Numbered from the stretch's first letter, positions 7,644-15,348 are shown. The stretch: DNA of 40,449 nucleotides from Treponema sp. (GCA_031266775.1 JAISAQ010000027.1:1-40449), one strand, 5' to 3'. The notes: generated by a model not told the origin, from the letters alone. Numbers and translations: made by a program.

Positions 7644-9404
7644 TTAGAAACCAATTCTCACGGGTTCCTGGCTTGTCTTTTCTTCCCTGCAAAAAACACG
7701 TAATTTCTCCATATCCGGCTCCTTTCCGGTAAGTATAGTTTCCAGGTGGAATTTCCGGGCAATATTGTCAATCTGCCCGCCTGAAAATTCGTAACGCCTT
7801 ACCATGTCCGCCGCCGCGGTTGCGTTTAACTCCGGGATCTTTGAGCGCCAGATAGTAGTGCGGATGCTTATATCGGGTCTCCCAAAGATAACCTTGAAGA
7901 GGAAGCGGCGCTCGTAGGCCTTATCCAGGTTGTTTGCCAGATTGGTGGTTGCTATAAGGATGCCGTCAAAGTTTTCCAATTCCTCAAGGATGATGTTTTG
8001 CATGGCGTTCCACATTTGTACCACCGAGGGATTTGCCGCCTCCCCCTCATGCCGCGTAGTTAGCAGGGCGTCCGCTTCGTTAAAGAAAAGAATGGGTTTC
8101 TTTTCGCGGTCTTCCGCTTTGGCACGGTATTTGTCAAAGAACCGCTTGATGTTTTTTTCACTCTGGCCCACATAGAAGTTGATGATCTCCGGAACGTCAA
8201 CCTTCATCAAATCGCGCCCGGTTTTGCGGGCAAACTGCAGTGCGGTTTCCGTCTTGCCTGTTCCCGGAGGACCGGAAAAAAGGCAGGTAATTCCCTTCGG
8301 CATTCCCTTTTCTTCAAAACGCTTTTGTAAGGCGGAATAGTTCTTTTCCGCAAGAGCCTCTTCAATGCGCCCAAGCTGCGATTTTTCGGACTCGTTATAG
8401 AAAAGTTCCTTTGCCACGACAGCATCGCAGTTAATAAGCCCGTCGGCATTGTCTTTGGCGTTGCCGGAACTATTGTTTTTCCACACAAGCGCAAGATCCG
8501 AAAGCAGCATATTCTTTGCCTTGTCCGTCAGTCGGAACCTCGGCTCGTCGTCAAGCCAGGAATTGTCCTCCTCCGCCTGTTCAAGGATGTTCCGGGTGAT
8601 AAACCAATGGCCGCCATCGGTAATGGCCTTTTGAATCAGTCTGAATCCCCGGTATTTCTTACAGTACCGGGCTAACGGCGAAAGGAACAAGTCCGGCTTT
8701 CTGTCGAGAGCAATGTATATGCAAAAATACAGCAGTATGACCAGTTCTTCGCCGGTAAGGTTCAGTTTTTGTACCTCCCGGCAGAATTGTACCTCGCGGT
8801 TACCTTTGATAAGGGTACGGATTTCGGCGGCAAAATCCTCATATTCAAACCAGCCTTCTTCCCGGCGATCATAAAGCTGATCCGCGGTTTCAAAGAACTC
8901 CTCGGGCATAAGGTTTTGCGCGGCCAGGGGCGCGTATTTTTCTCCCCTGCGCAACGACTCCACAAGGCTGGGGTTGAGGCTATACAGGAAGCCGTCGTCA
9001 TCTTTCTTGCGCCTGATGAGCCGTTTCTCTCTGAGCGCGTCAAGGTCTTTTTGGTAGCGGAAAAACCGTACGTTACTGATATGCAAGAACCCGGCAATTT
9101 CACCCTCGGCAATACGGCAGTCGTCAAAGTGCTCTATTAAACGGCACAGAACAACGGCCTGAAAAGGGGTTACACCGTATTCCCCGGAAATAACGGCAAG
9201 AGTGTTCCGGGCATATTCCAAAAAGCCGTCCTCCATCCAGTCTTCGTTGGCATTCAGGTAACTGTTGATTTCTTCTATACAGCCAAGAAGCTTGACATTG
9301 CTTTTTGCGGTCCGCTTTTGCTTTTGTCCCGTCCCGGAACGCCGCGTTTTGCGGGCGGGTTCTCCCGAAGGGGAATCGTCTTTGTTCTTTACGATTTCAG
9401 TCAT
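7644..9404 (-). CDS. winged-helix AAA+ ATPase
   Basis: The product has 586 residues. The N-terminal 35 residues are basic and low in complexity. Residues about 60-145 resemble a winged-helix domain (an ITHTH-like segment then REKRLIRRKK and a wing), followed by a mostly helical middle. The AAA+ domain occupies about 350-560: Walker A GPPGTGKTE (378-386), Walker B LFFNEAD with asparagine in place of the usual first aspartate (439-445), sensor 1 TTN (486-488), arginine fingers RR (499-500) and sensor 2 SGGQIDNIAR (541-550). The module resembles the FtsH/VPS4-like classical AAA clade, but no protease domain follows. The frame opens at 9437, but the ATG at 9404 has an excellent ribosome-binding site (GGGAGGAAAAA). 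It leads an operon with the ADP-ribosylglycohydrolase and is divergent from the RtcR-like gene. Confidence 0.88.
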   Translation of the reverse strand: MTEIVKNKDDSPSGEPARKTRRSGTGQKQKRTAKSNVKLLGCIEEINSYLNANEDWMEDGFLEYARNTLAVISGEYGVTPFQAVVLCRLIEHFDDCRIAEGEIAGFLHISNVRFFRYQKDLDALREKRLIRRKKDDDGFLYSLNPSLVESLRRGEKYAPLAAQNLMPEEFFETADQLYDRREEGWFEYEDFAAEIRTLIKGNREVQFCREVQKLNLTGEELVILLYFCIYIALDRKPDLFLSPLARYCKKYRGFRLIQKAITDGGHWFITRNILEQAEEDNSWLDDEPRFRLTDKAKNMLLSDLALVWKNNSSGNAKDNADGLINCDAVVAKELFYNESEKSQLGRIEEALAEKNYSALQKRFEEKGMPKGITCLFSGPPGTGKTETALQFARKTGRDLMKVDVPEIINFYVGQSEKNIKRFFDKYRAKAEDREKKPILFFNEADALLTTRHEGEAANPSVVQMWNAMQNIILEELENFDGILIATTNLANNLDKAYERRFLFKVIFGRPDISIRTTIWRSKIPELNATAAADMVRRYEFSGGQIDNIARKFHLETILTGKEPDMEKLRVFCREEKTSQEPVRIGF

Positions 9405-9555
9405 TTTTTCCTCCCTGTCGCCATATACTCTATCCAAAATTCTATATCTTTATGTATAATCTATATCTAAAATTATATTTTTTCAAGAGACTTGTATAAT
9501 TTTGGAGAAAAATATATAATTTTATATAGCTTTTAGTATACAACGGTATAGTGGA
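9405..9555. promoter_or_regulatory. AT-rich divergent control region with repeated motifs
   Basis: This region separates the two AAA+ genes. TATAATTTT occurs at 9495-9503 and 9515-9523 and, inverted, at 9469-9477. TCTATATCT occurs at 9441-9449 and 9460-9468. A plausible plus-strand promoter is TTGTAT (9492-9497), 17 bases, TATAAT (9515-9520). A minus-strand promoter may use TTGAAA, 17 bases, TAGATT across the same repeats. The repeats overlap both promoters, as expected for a shared operator. Confidence 0.5.
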
Positions 9556-10692
9556 ATGAGAAAAGAGCGTGTTTCGGTTATTCACTATCTCAAATTCGGC
9601 ATCGCGGCCAAAAATGAAGATTATAACCGCTTAATGACCAATTTAGCCGCGGTAACTGCGGGCAGCAGGGACCCCGTCCTTATTACCGGCGCTTCCGGAA
9701 CCGGCAAAACCAGACTTGCCAGGCGTATAGGCAATGTAAAGAAACGCCGGACAAAGGGGCCTTTGGCGGAGCTTGACTGCGGTATTTTTGATGAACACGA
9801 GGCGCCCGCGGCATTATTCGGCGCCGGGGACAGAGACGGGGTTCTCTCAAAAATTTCCGGCGGGATTCTTTTGCTTGACGAGATCGAAAAACTTTCTTTG
9901 GAATGTCAAAAACGCATGCTTTCTGTCCTGGAAAAAGGCCGTTATATGAACCCGTTTACCGGTCAGGAAGAAAGGCGCCGTTTTCAACTGGTCTCCACAT
10001 CCAATGCCGGAAAGGGAGAAAGCTACGTTTTTCGGAAGGATTTTATTTCCCAGGCGGGGCTCTGGAAGTTCCGTTTGCCCTCAATCCGGGAACGCCCGGA
10101 GGATCTGGATGCCAATGTCGAATTCGCCATAGCCGAATACAACCGCCGTCATAAAAGCCAGTGCTCTTTTAAAACCAAAGCCCTGGATGCGTACCTTGAC
10201 TTTGGCCGTTCGGCTCCCTGGCCGGGCAACTTCCGCAGCCTGATGCAGTCGGTTAAGCGTATGGGTTTTCTGGCTCATGGGACCGCAATCACGACAGATA
10301 TTGTCCGGGCCGAAATAGAACGGCTCACGGAACTTTGGGAACCCATAAACAGCGATGATGATGAAGATGAACCCGGCCTTGCTTCGGTGGATACTTCCGG
10401 GACCTTTGACAATCTTCCTGTTCCGCCGGATCGGGATGCCCGGACTTTATACGGCATACCCGAACCGGATAACTTGTCCCCCCGGCTTTCAGAAATCCTT
10501 ACTACCATTGACGAAATTGACCGGGTGCAGCTTTTGGCCGTTATCAACACCTGCCGTTCCAGTTCCACCATGGCCGCCGCCGCACGGGAACTCTTTGCCC
10601 ACTCCCGCGCTAAACGCGCCAGTTTTAACGATTCCGACCGTCTTAAAAAATATCTAACACGGTTTGGGTTAAGCTGGGAAGATGTACGGTGA
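9556..10692 (+). CDS. RtcR-type AAA+ protein lacking sensor domain and GAFTGA loop
   Basis: The product has 378 residues. The AAA+ core has Walker A GASGTGKT (45-52), Walker B ILLLDEIEKL (104-113) and the segment LWKFRLPSIRERPEDLDANVEF (169-190, in two parts: LWKFRLP and RERPEDLDANVEF) typical of RtcR, the activator of the rtcBA RNA-repair operon. Residues about 315-378 match the RtcR C-terminal DNA-binding region (IDRVQLLAVINTCR, FNDSDRLKKYL, RFGLSWEDV). Two things are missing. First, the roughly 180-residue N-terminal CARF-like sensor, since only about 40 residues precede Walker A. Second, the GAFTGA loop: the region that should read ALFG-x3-GAFTGA reads ALFGAGDRDGVLSK. It therefore should not activate sigma-54 polymerase in the usual way. 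It is divergent from the winged-helix AAA+ gene; the start has only a weak ribosome-binding site. Confidence 0.85.
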   Translation: MRKERVSVIHYLKFGIAAKNEDYNRLMTNLAAVTAGSRDPVLITGASGTGKTRLARRIGNVKKRRTKGPLAELDCGIFDEHEAPAALFGAGDRDGVLSKISGGILLLDEIEKLSLECQKRMLSVLEKGRYMNPFTGQEERRRFQLVSTSNAGKGESYVFRKDFISQAGLWKFRLPSIRERPEDLDANVEFAIAEYNRRHKSQCSFKTKALDAYLDFGRSAPWPGNFRSLMQSVKRMGFLAHGTAITTDIVRAEIERLTELWEPINSDDDEDEPGLASVDTSGTFDNLPVPPDRDARTLYGIPEPDNLSPRLSEILTTIDEIDRVQLLAVINTCRSSSTMAAAARELFAHSRAKRASFNDSDRLKKYLTRFGLSWEDVR

Positions 10693-10725
10693 AATATGAT
10701 GGTAATAGGGATCAGTTTCTAAATA

Positions 10726-10782
10726 ACAGATCGTTATTAGCGATCTGTGTATTGACAAAATTATTTAAATATGTTCTATAAA
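10726..10782 (+). promoter_or_regulatory. palindrome plus sigma-70-type promoter for the membrane-protein pair
   Basis: ACAGATCG (10726-10733) and CGATCTGT (10741-10748) form a perfect 8-bp inverted repeat with a 7-base centre. It is followed at once by TTGACA (10752-10757) and TATAAA (10777-10782), spacer 19 (or TCTATA with spacer 17). The palindrome abuts the -35 box, an operator-like position. It could instead end the RtcR-like transcript as a hairpin, but no T-run follows. Confidence 0.5.
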
Positions 10783-10852
10783 TAAAAGGTGTTACCCAGT
10801 TGAGTGGCAGCATAAATATTTTGACGGTGGGAAAGACCGAAAAGGAGTTTTT

Positions 10853-11344
10853 ATGGAATATGCAATGGATGATGCAGAGTTTGCGGAATGGTCTGAATTG
10901 AATCAAAAGACCGAAGACGACGATACATATTATGACTGGATAAGTAAGCTGAATATAGGTAATACATGGAAAGACCGTTTGCGCAGCATTGTAACGGTAG
11001 TCAAAAGAATCGGCACAACGACACTCAATATTGGAAAAATCGTCTTGAATATACTAAAGGAAATACTCAGGAATTTTCCTCAGATGACGCTGGGGATTCT
11101 TATCGGTCTGGTTTTTGGAGCTTTAATATCTTGTATTCCTTTTATTGGCCAATTTCTAGCGCCCCTTCTTACCCCGTTTGTCGTTCTTGCCTTGGGCTTG
11201 CTCGGCTTCGTGGGAGATGTTACAAATTATATTAGCGGGAGAACGCAGTTCCGCGATGTTATAGACAAGGCATTCGAAAGCGTGGGGGACGGGAGCGCGT
11301 TTAGGGACGCGCTGAGCCGCTTAATGAGAGGAATACAATTCTAA
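10853..11344 (+). CDS. small membrane protein of unknown function, upstream partner
   Basis: The product has 163 residues. The first 40 are acidic (EDDDTYYDW) and soluble. Residues about 80-125 form two adjacent hydrophobic segments (PQMTLGILIGLVFGALISC and a second ending VVLALGLLGFVGD), giving a hairpin-like membrane region. A soluble tail follows (FRDVIDKAFESVGDGSAFRDALSRLMRG). There is no signal peptide. A good ribosome-binding site (AAAAGGAGTTTTT) precedes the ATG. It is one base away from the next gene, with which it must be translated. I recognise no family; a pore-like or membrane-sensing role is only inference from the adjacent AAA+ genes. Confidence 0.7.
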   Translation: MEYAMDDAEFAEWSELNQKTEDDDTYYDWISKLNIGNTWKDRLRSIVTVVKRIGTTTLNIGKIVLNILKEILRNFPQMTLGILIGLVFGALISCIPFIGQFLAPLLTPFVVLALGLLGFVGDVTNYISGRTQFRDVIDKAFESVGDGSAFRDALSRLMRGIQF

Positions 11345-11345
11345 A

Positions 11346-12119
11346 ATGATAGCGATATTTAACGGAAAAGTAGGCCAAAAAGCTTTTCTCGCCGAATTGC
11401 GGTGGAAAAAAAGCAAGTGGATGGTTCTTCTTTTATCTTTTATATTAAGCGGTTTGCCTATTGGACTTGCGGCCGGTGGGATTTCCTATGCCATATCGGC
11501 GGCAACAATGAGTACTCTGACAGCTATACTGGTGGCTTTAGGCATCGCATCAATCCCAATTTCGGGGCCTATTGCCATAGGCGTTATCGGGGCGGCGATC
11601 GGCACTTTGGGGATTTTTGTGTATAAAAATACCAAAAAAGGACGCGAAGGCATGTCAGGCCCAAATCTAAGAGGCCCTATAGATATAATTGGCGCGTATG
11701 TCGCCAAAATCGTGTATTTGCCTGTCGCGGGATTTGCCATGTGTGATAATGAAATGAACGATGATGAATACAAGTTCATCGAAGGGAAAATGGAGGCGTG
11801 GGGGTATTCCAACGAATATATTCAGGAAAGACTCGATAAATACAAAACTCTTGGCATAGACACGGTCAAGCGGGAAATTCAAAATACGCGTAACGTAGAG
11901 GGAAACTCAAAATACATAAAGAACAACGCTAACTTGCGTGAATTGTACAAGAAATCTTTTTTAATCTGCAAAGAACTGGAACGGAACCCCAAGCAACAGG
12001 ATAATCCAGTAGAAAAAGCACGTTATATTGACTGGCTTTGCGCTACACTGGATATTCCAAAGAATGTAAGCGATCCATCTATATTTCAACAGTTTGGAGG
12101 AAACCTTATCATTTCCTGA
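11346..12119 (+). CDS. membrane protein with possible TerB-like cytoplasmic domain
   Basis: The product has 257 residues. Residues about 26-100 are strongly hydrophobic with glycine/alanine-rich helices (LPIGLAAGGISYAISAAT; GPIAIGVIGAAIGTLGIFV), suggesting two to three membrane spans or a glycine-zipper hairpin. Residues about 115-257 are soluble and helical. The segment AMCDNEMNDDEYKFIEGKMEAWG (an acidic D-x-E-x-x-x-x-E pattern) followed by later helices recalls TerB-type domains, but this is weak. Start codon ATG lies one base after the previous stop. GC content falls compared with the AAA+ genes. Function unknown; placed with the preceding gene as a two-gene unit. Confidence 0.68.
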   Translation: MIAIFNGKVGQKAFLAELRWKKSKWMVLLLSFILSGLPIGLAAGGISYAISAATMSTLTAILVALGIASIPISGPIAIGVIGAAIGTLGIFVYKNTKKGREGMSGPNLRGPIDIIGAYVAKIVYLPVAGFAMCDNEMNDDEYKFIEGKMEAWGYSNEYIQERLDKYKTLGIDTVKREIQNTRNVEGNSKYIKNNANLRELYKKSFLICKELERNPKQQDNPVEKARYIDWLCATLDIPKNVSDPSIFQQFGGNLIIS

Positions 12120-12192
12120 CATATGACAGGTTGCAAGCACACCGCGTGCCGGACAAACTTGTAGAATAATAGTCCCCTTCTGCCCTCTAATT

Positions 12193-12215
12193 GACCGCGT
12201 TAGCGGTCTGCTTTT
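12193..12215 (+). terminator. short stem-loop with T-run after the membrane-protein pair
   Basis: GACCGC (12193-12198), loop GTTA, GCGGTC (12203-12208), then TGCTTTT. It lies in the 172-base gap before the MNT gene, whose remainder is AT-rich and shows no other clear feature. Confidence 0.45.
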
Positions 12216-12291
12216 CGCGGTTATAAATTTTACAAATTAAAAACCAAAGAGATCCCTTGAAAAATGAAAAAACATATGCTATTTTGTAAAC

Positions 12292-12615
12292 GTGAAGCAA
12301 AAATTGCCAATAATGGAACAGATTGTCGCTTTAATTACCTCAAAAACATCTCCTGAACGGATAATATTGTTTGGTTCTTATGCCAGGGGGGATAATAATG
12401 AAAAGAGTGATATTGATATTCTCATTTTAATAAAAAATTTAGAAAATGAACGAAAAATAACCGGCGCCTTATACAAAGCATTATTAAATGAAAATATTTC
12501 AATGCCTATTGATTTTATTGCAATAGATTATGATAGATATAACAAATTAAAAAATGAAACAGGATATATTTATAAAACAATAGAACGGGAAGGGCAAATA
12601 TTATATGGCAAATGA
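12292..12615 (+). CDS. MNT-type nucleotidyltransferase (antitoxin-like)
   Basis: This is a 107-residue minimal nucleotidyltransferase of the DNA polymerase beta superfamily. The motif FGSYARGDNNEKSDIDILI gives the full GS-x10-DxD signature, so nucleotide transfer (AMPylation in the HepT/MntA systems) is possible. Start is GTG at 12292; ATG at 12313 is an alternative, and neither has a strong ribosome-binding site. It overlaps the HEPN gene by 11 bases, the standard arrangement of MNT/HEPN toxin-antitoxin pairs. Codon use is strongly AT-biased compared with neighbours, a sign of recent transfer. Confidence 0.9.
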   Translation: MKQKLPIMEQIVALITSKTSPERIILFGSYARGDNNEKSDIDILILIKNLENERKITGALYKALLNENISMPIDFIAIDYDRYNKLKNETGYIYKTIEREGQILYGK

Positions 12616-13033
12616 TTATACTACATGGATGAACAGGGCTAAAAGCAGTCTTGCAATATCAAAAACAAGATATGATGAAAGTGTTTTTTATGAGGATTTG
12701 TGTTTTCAGGCTCAACAGGCAGTTGAAAAAGCATTAAAGGCTCTTTTAGTATTTTATAAAATCGAGCCGGAAAAAACACATAATTTAGTATCATTAATAA
12801 AAGAATTGTCAAAATATATTACTATACCTGAAGAAATCAATGAAACAGTAATTTTAAACGATTATGCGGTACAAACAAGATACCCTGGTGGTTATACACC
12901 GGTTGAAGAAGAAGAATATAATAACGCAATAATAATAGCGGAAAAGTGTATAAAATGGATTGAGAAAAAAATCAAGGAATTATTAAAAAGAGCAGAAGAA
13001 GAAAAAAATCAACAATGCCTTGATAATTTTTGA
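12605..13033 (+). CDS. HEPN-domain protein, partner of the MNT nucleotidyltransferase
   Basis: The product has 142 residues and is all-helical. It carries the marks of the PF05168-type HEPN branch: CFQAQQAVEKALKALLV (about 35-51), EKTHNLVSLIKEL and the AVQTRYPGGYTP segment. The RX4-6H catalytic motif of RNase HEPN toxins (as in HepT) is not present anywhere in the protein. It is therefore either a non-nuclease HEPN or acts by another site. It overlaps the MNT gene and shares its AT-rich composition; the acidic-lysine tail (KKIKELLKRAEEEKNQQ) is unusual. Confidence 0.88.
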   Translation: MANDYTTWMNRAKSSLAISKTRYDESVFYEDLCFQAQQAVEKALKALLVFYKIEPEKTHNLVSLIKELSKYITIPEEINETVILNDYAVQTRYPGGYTPVEEEEYNNAIIIAEKCIKWIEKKIKELLKRAEEEKNQQCLDNF

Positions 13034-13036
13034 AAC

Positions 13037-13072
13037 CGGCAGATCTTCCCCCCGGTAATTCCTGCCGTTTTT
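13037..13072 (+). terminator. possible terminator after the HEPN gene
   Basis: CGGCAG (13037-13042) can pair with CTGCCG (13062-13067), followed by TTTTT. The 19-base loop is long, so this is tentative. It sits between the HEPN stop and the convergent adk stop. Confidence 0.3.
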
Positions 13073-13104
13073 AAGCCCCGCGTTTCCAGTTGCAGAGAAA
13101 CCGC

Positions 13105-13734
13105 CTATACCTGCACCGCTTTCCTGAAATTCTCTACCACCTGTTCCACAGCCGGCCGGGCGTCGACATCGAGCAAAAGTCCCTTGCTCCGGTAATAGCC
13201 GATGAGGGGGGCGGTTTGGGCGCGGTAGACTTCGAGGCGTTTCCGTACCGCATCTTCCCGGTCGTCATCCCTGGTGTAGACTTCGCCGCCGCAGTAATCG
13301 CAGATGTTTTCCTTCTTCGGCCTGTCATAAACCATGTGAAAATTATGACCGCAGGAACGGCAGACCCGGCGGCCCGAAAGGCGCTCCAAGACTCCGGAAT
13401 CGGGAATGTCGAAATTCACCACTTTATCCACGGAGGAAAAGGCGGCAAGCGCCTCCGCCTGAGGTATGGTACGGGGAAAACCGTCCAGAATATAACCCTT
13501 TTGGGCGTCCGCCTGGGCAAGCCGCTCCTTTACAAGCCCTATGGTCGTTTCGTCATCAACCAGTTTTCCCGAATCAAGAATTGACTTCACCTTGACGCCC
13601 AGAGGACTTCCGGCGGCAATAGCGGCGCGGAAAATATTTCCCGTGCTGATATGGGGAATGCCGAGAATGTCCACCGCTTTGGCGGCAAGCGTACCCTTTC
13701 CCGCTCCGGGAGGACCTAAAAAAACAAGGTTCAT
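13105..13734 (-). CDS. adk: adenylate kinase, zinc-lid type
   Basis: It interconverts ATP + AMP and 2 ADP in the cytoplasm. The 209-residue protein has the P-loop GPPGAGKGT (7-15), the AMP-binding GNIFR and DGFPRT segments, and a long LID with four cysteines, C125/C128 and C145/C148 (CRSCG, CDYCG), which would bind zinc as in Gram-positive and many spirochaetal enzymes. The ribosome-binding site CGAAAGGAGCGGTGA is strong. It is divergent from the MATE gene. Confidence 0.96.
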   Translation of the reverse strand: MNLVFLGPPGAGKGTLAAKAVDILGIPHISTGNIFRAAIAAGSPLGVKVKSILDSGKLVDDETTIGLVKERLAQADAQKGYILDGFPRTIPQAEALAAFSSVDKVVNFDIPDSGVLERLSGRRVCRSCGHNFHMVYDRPKKENICDYCGGEVYTRDDDREDAVRKRLEVYRAQTAPLIGYYRSKGLLLDVDARPAVEQVVENFRKAVQV

Positions 13735-13776
13735 TCACCGCTCCTTTCGGACTGCCGTGCGGCAGCCTGCAACCAA

Positions 13777-13794
13777 CCGGGTTACTAAACAAGT
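13777..13794 (+). repeat. 18-nt repeat, copy B (matches 3238-3255)
   Basis: CCGGGTTACTAAACAAGT on the plus strand, in the adk/MATE divergent gap. Here it is also the left part of an imperfect palindrome, TACTAAAC-AA-GTTCAGTA. Confidence 0.6.
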
Positions 13795-13924
13795 TCAGTA
13801 TAGTGTATCGCCGTCTTTTTTGCCAGACAGCGCAAAGGCGGAGATTCGCTTTGCCGTTGCCCTGTTTTCCGGGTTCTTCATTTTGAAATCTTTATGGCAT
13901 ATAATAAATATTAGAGGGGCGCTT

Positions 13925-15268
13925 TTGAACGGCAGTGAAAAATTTGACGTGATGACATCTTCGCCGGTAGAAAAGCTCGTGCTCCGTATGGCTCTTCCCC
14001 CAGTCGTCATCATGCTGATAAGCGCCATGTACAACGCGGCGGACACCTACTTCGTCGGCTTTCTTGGCACAACGGAGACGGCGGCCGTCGGGATCAGCTT
14101 TTCCCTGATGAACGTGATACAGGCGGCGGGCTTCCTCTTCGGCCACGGCGCGGGCAATTACATTTCCCGGGCGCTGGGGGCGCAGAACGGATCGGACGCG
14201 GAAAAAATGGCGGCTACCGGTTTCTTTACCGCCTTCTGCGCGGGAGGCGTCATAACCGTTTTGGGACTTGTGTTCCTCTCGCCTCTTGCCCTTGTGCTCG
14301 GGGCAACCAAAACCATACTGCCCCACGCGCTCTCATACCTGCGCTTCATCCTTTTGGGCGCTCCCTTTATGGTTTCCGCCCTCACGCTCAACAACATCCT
14401 GCGTTTTCAGGGCAACTCGTTCCTGGGGATGATAGGCATGACCTCAGGCGCGCTGCTCAACGTGTTCCTTGACCCGCTCTTTATCTTTACATTCCGCATG
14501 GGAGTTTCGGGCGCCGCCCTCGCCACCATGATAAGCCAGACGGTAAGCTGCGTCCTGCTCTTCATCATAAACAGGACGGGAAAACAGAACGTCCCCATAC
14601 TGCCCCGTAATTTCTCGCCGGGAAAGGACTCCTACCTGAACATACTGCGGGGCGGCTCCCCTTCACTGCTGCGGCAGTCGGTCATGAGCCTTGCCGCCGT
14701 TTTCCTTAACCGCGCCGCCGCTCCCTACGGCGACGAGGTAATAGCCGCCGTCTCCATTGTCAACCGTGTGGTAATGATTTCAGGCTCGGCCATCATTGGG
14801 CTGGGCCAGGGGTTTCAGCCTGTCTGCGGCTTCAATTACGGAGCGAAGCTGTACGGCAGGGTAAAGCGGGCGTTCCGGTTCTGCCTGGCGGTTTCAGGCG
14901 TTATTCTTGCCGTACTGTCGGTCCTTGTCTTCATATTCGCGCCGGACATTATTGCCGCCTTCAGAAAAGACGACGCCGAAGTGATCAGGATAGGCTCGCG
15001 CGCCCTCAGGTTCCAGAGCCTTACCCTTCCCCTTTCAGGCTGGATCGTGCTCAACAATATGATGCTGCAAACCATGGGCAAGGCCCTTCCCGCGAACATA
15101 CTTGCCTTTGCCAGACAGGGTTTTTTCCTGATTCCCCTGCTTTTCATACTGACGCCCCTTTTTGACGTAACGGGCATACTGCTTTCGACGCCGCTGGCGG
15201 ATCTTCTTACCTTTATGCTTGCCCTTCCCCTGGGCATCCGGGCGATGAAAAAGGATCTTGTTGAATAA
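13925..15268 (+). CDS. MATE-family multidrug/cation antiporter
   Basis: This is a 447-residue inner-membrane exporter of the MATE (MOP superfamily) type, expected to expel drugs or metabolites in exchange for Na+ or H+. The N-terminus EKFDVMTSSPVEKLVLRMALP and the MYNAADTYFVGFLGT segment are typical of the DinF/NorM-related branch common in anaerobes; twelve hydrophobic spans are evident. The start is taken as TTG at 13925 (LNGSEKFDVMTSSP), since it follows AGAGGGGCGCTT and matches the usual N-terminal length; ATG at 13952 is possible. A TATAAT box lies about 30 bases upstream. Confidence 0.92.
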   Translation: MNGSEKFDVMTSSPVEKLVLRMALPPVVIMLISAMYNAADTYFVGFLGTTETAAVGISFSLMNVIQAAGFLFGHGAGNYISRALGAQNGSDAEKMAATGFFTAFCAGGVITVLGLVFLSPLALVLGATKTILPHALSYLRFILLGAPFMVSALTLNNILRFQGNSFLGMIGMTSGALLNVFLDPLFIFTFRMGVSGAALATMISQTVSCVLLFIINRTGKQNVPILPRNFSPGKDSYLNILRGGSPSLLRQSVMSLAAVFLNRAAAPYGDEVIAAVSIVNRVVMISGSAIIGLGQGFQPVCGFNYGAKLYGRVKRAFRFCLAVSGVILAVLSVLVFIFAPDIIAAFRKDDAEVIRIGSRALRFQSLTLPLSGWIVLNNMMLQTMGKALPANILAFARQGFFLIPLLFILTPLFDVTGILLSTPLADLLTFMLALPLGIRAMKKDLVE

Positions 15269-15348
15269 GCGGTTTCCGCCGGAACTTTTCTTGCCTTTCC
15301 GCATGTTTTTTGCGATATTTAAGGTAAACGGGATTGTTCCGGAACCGC

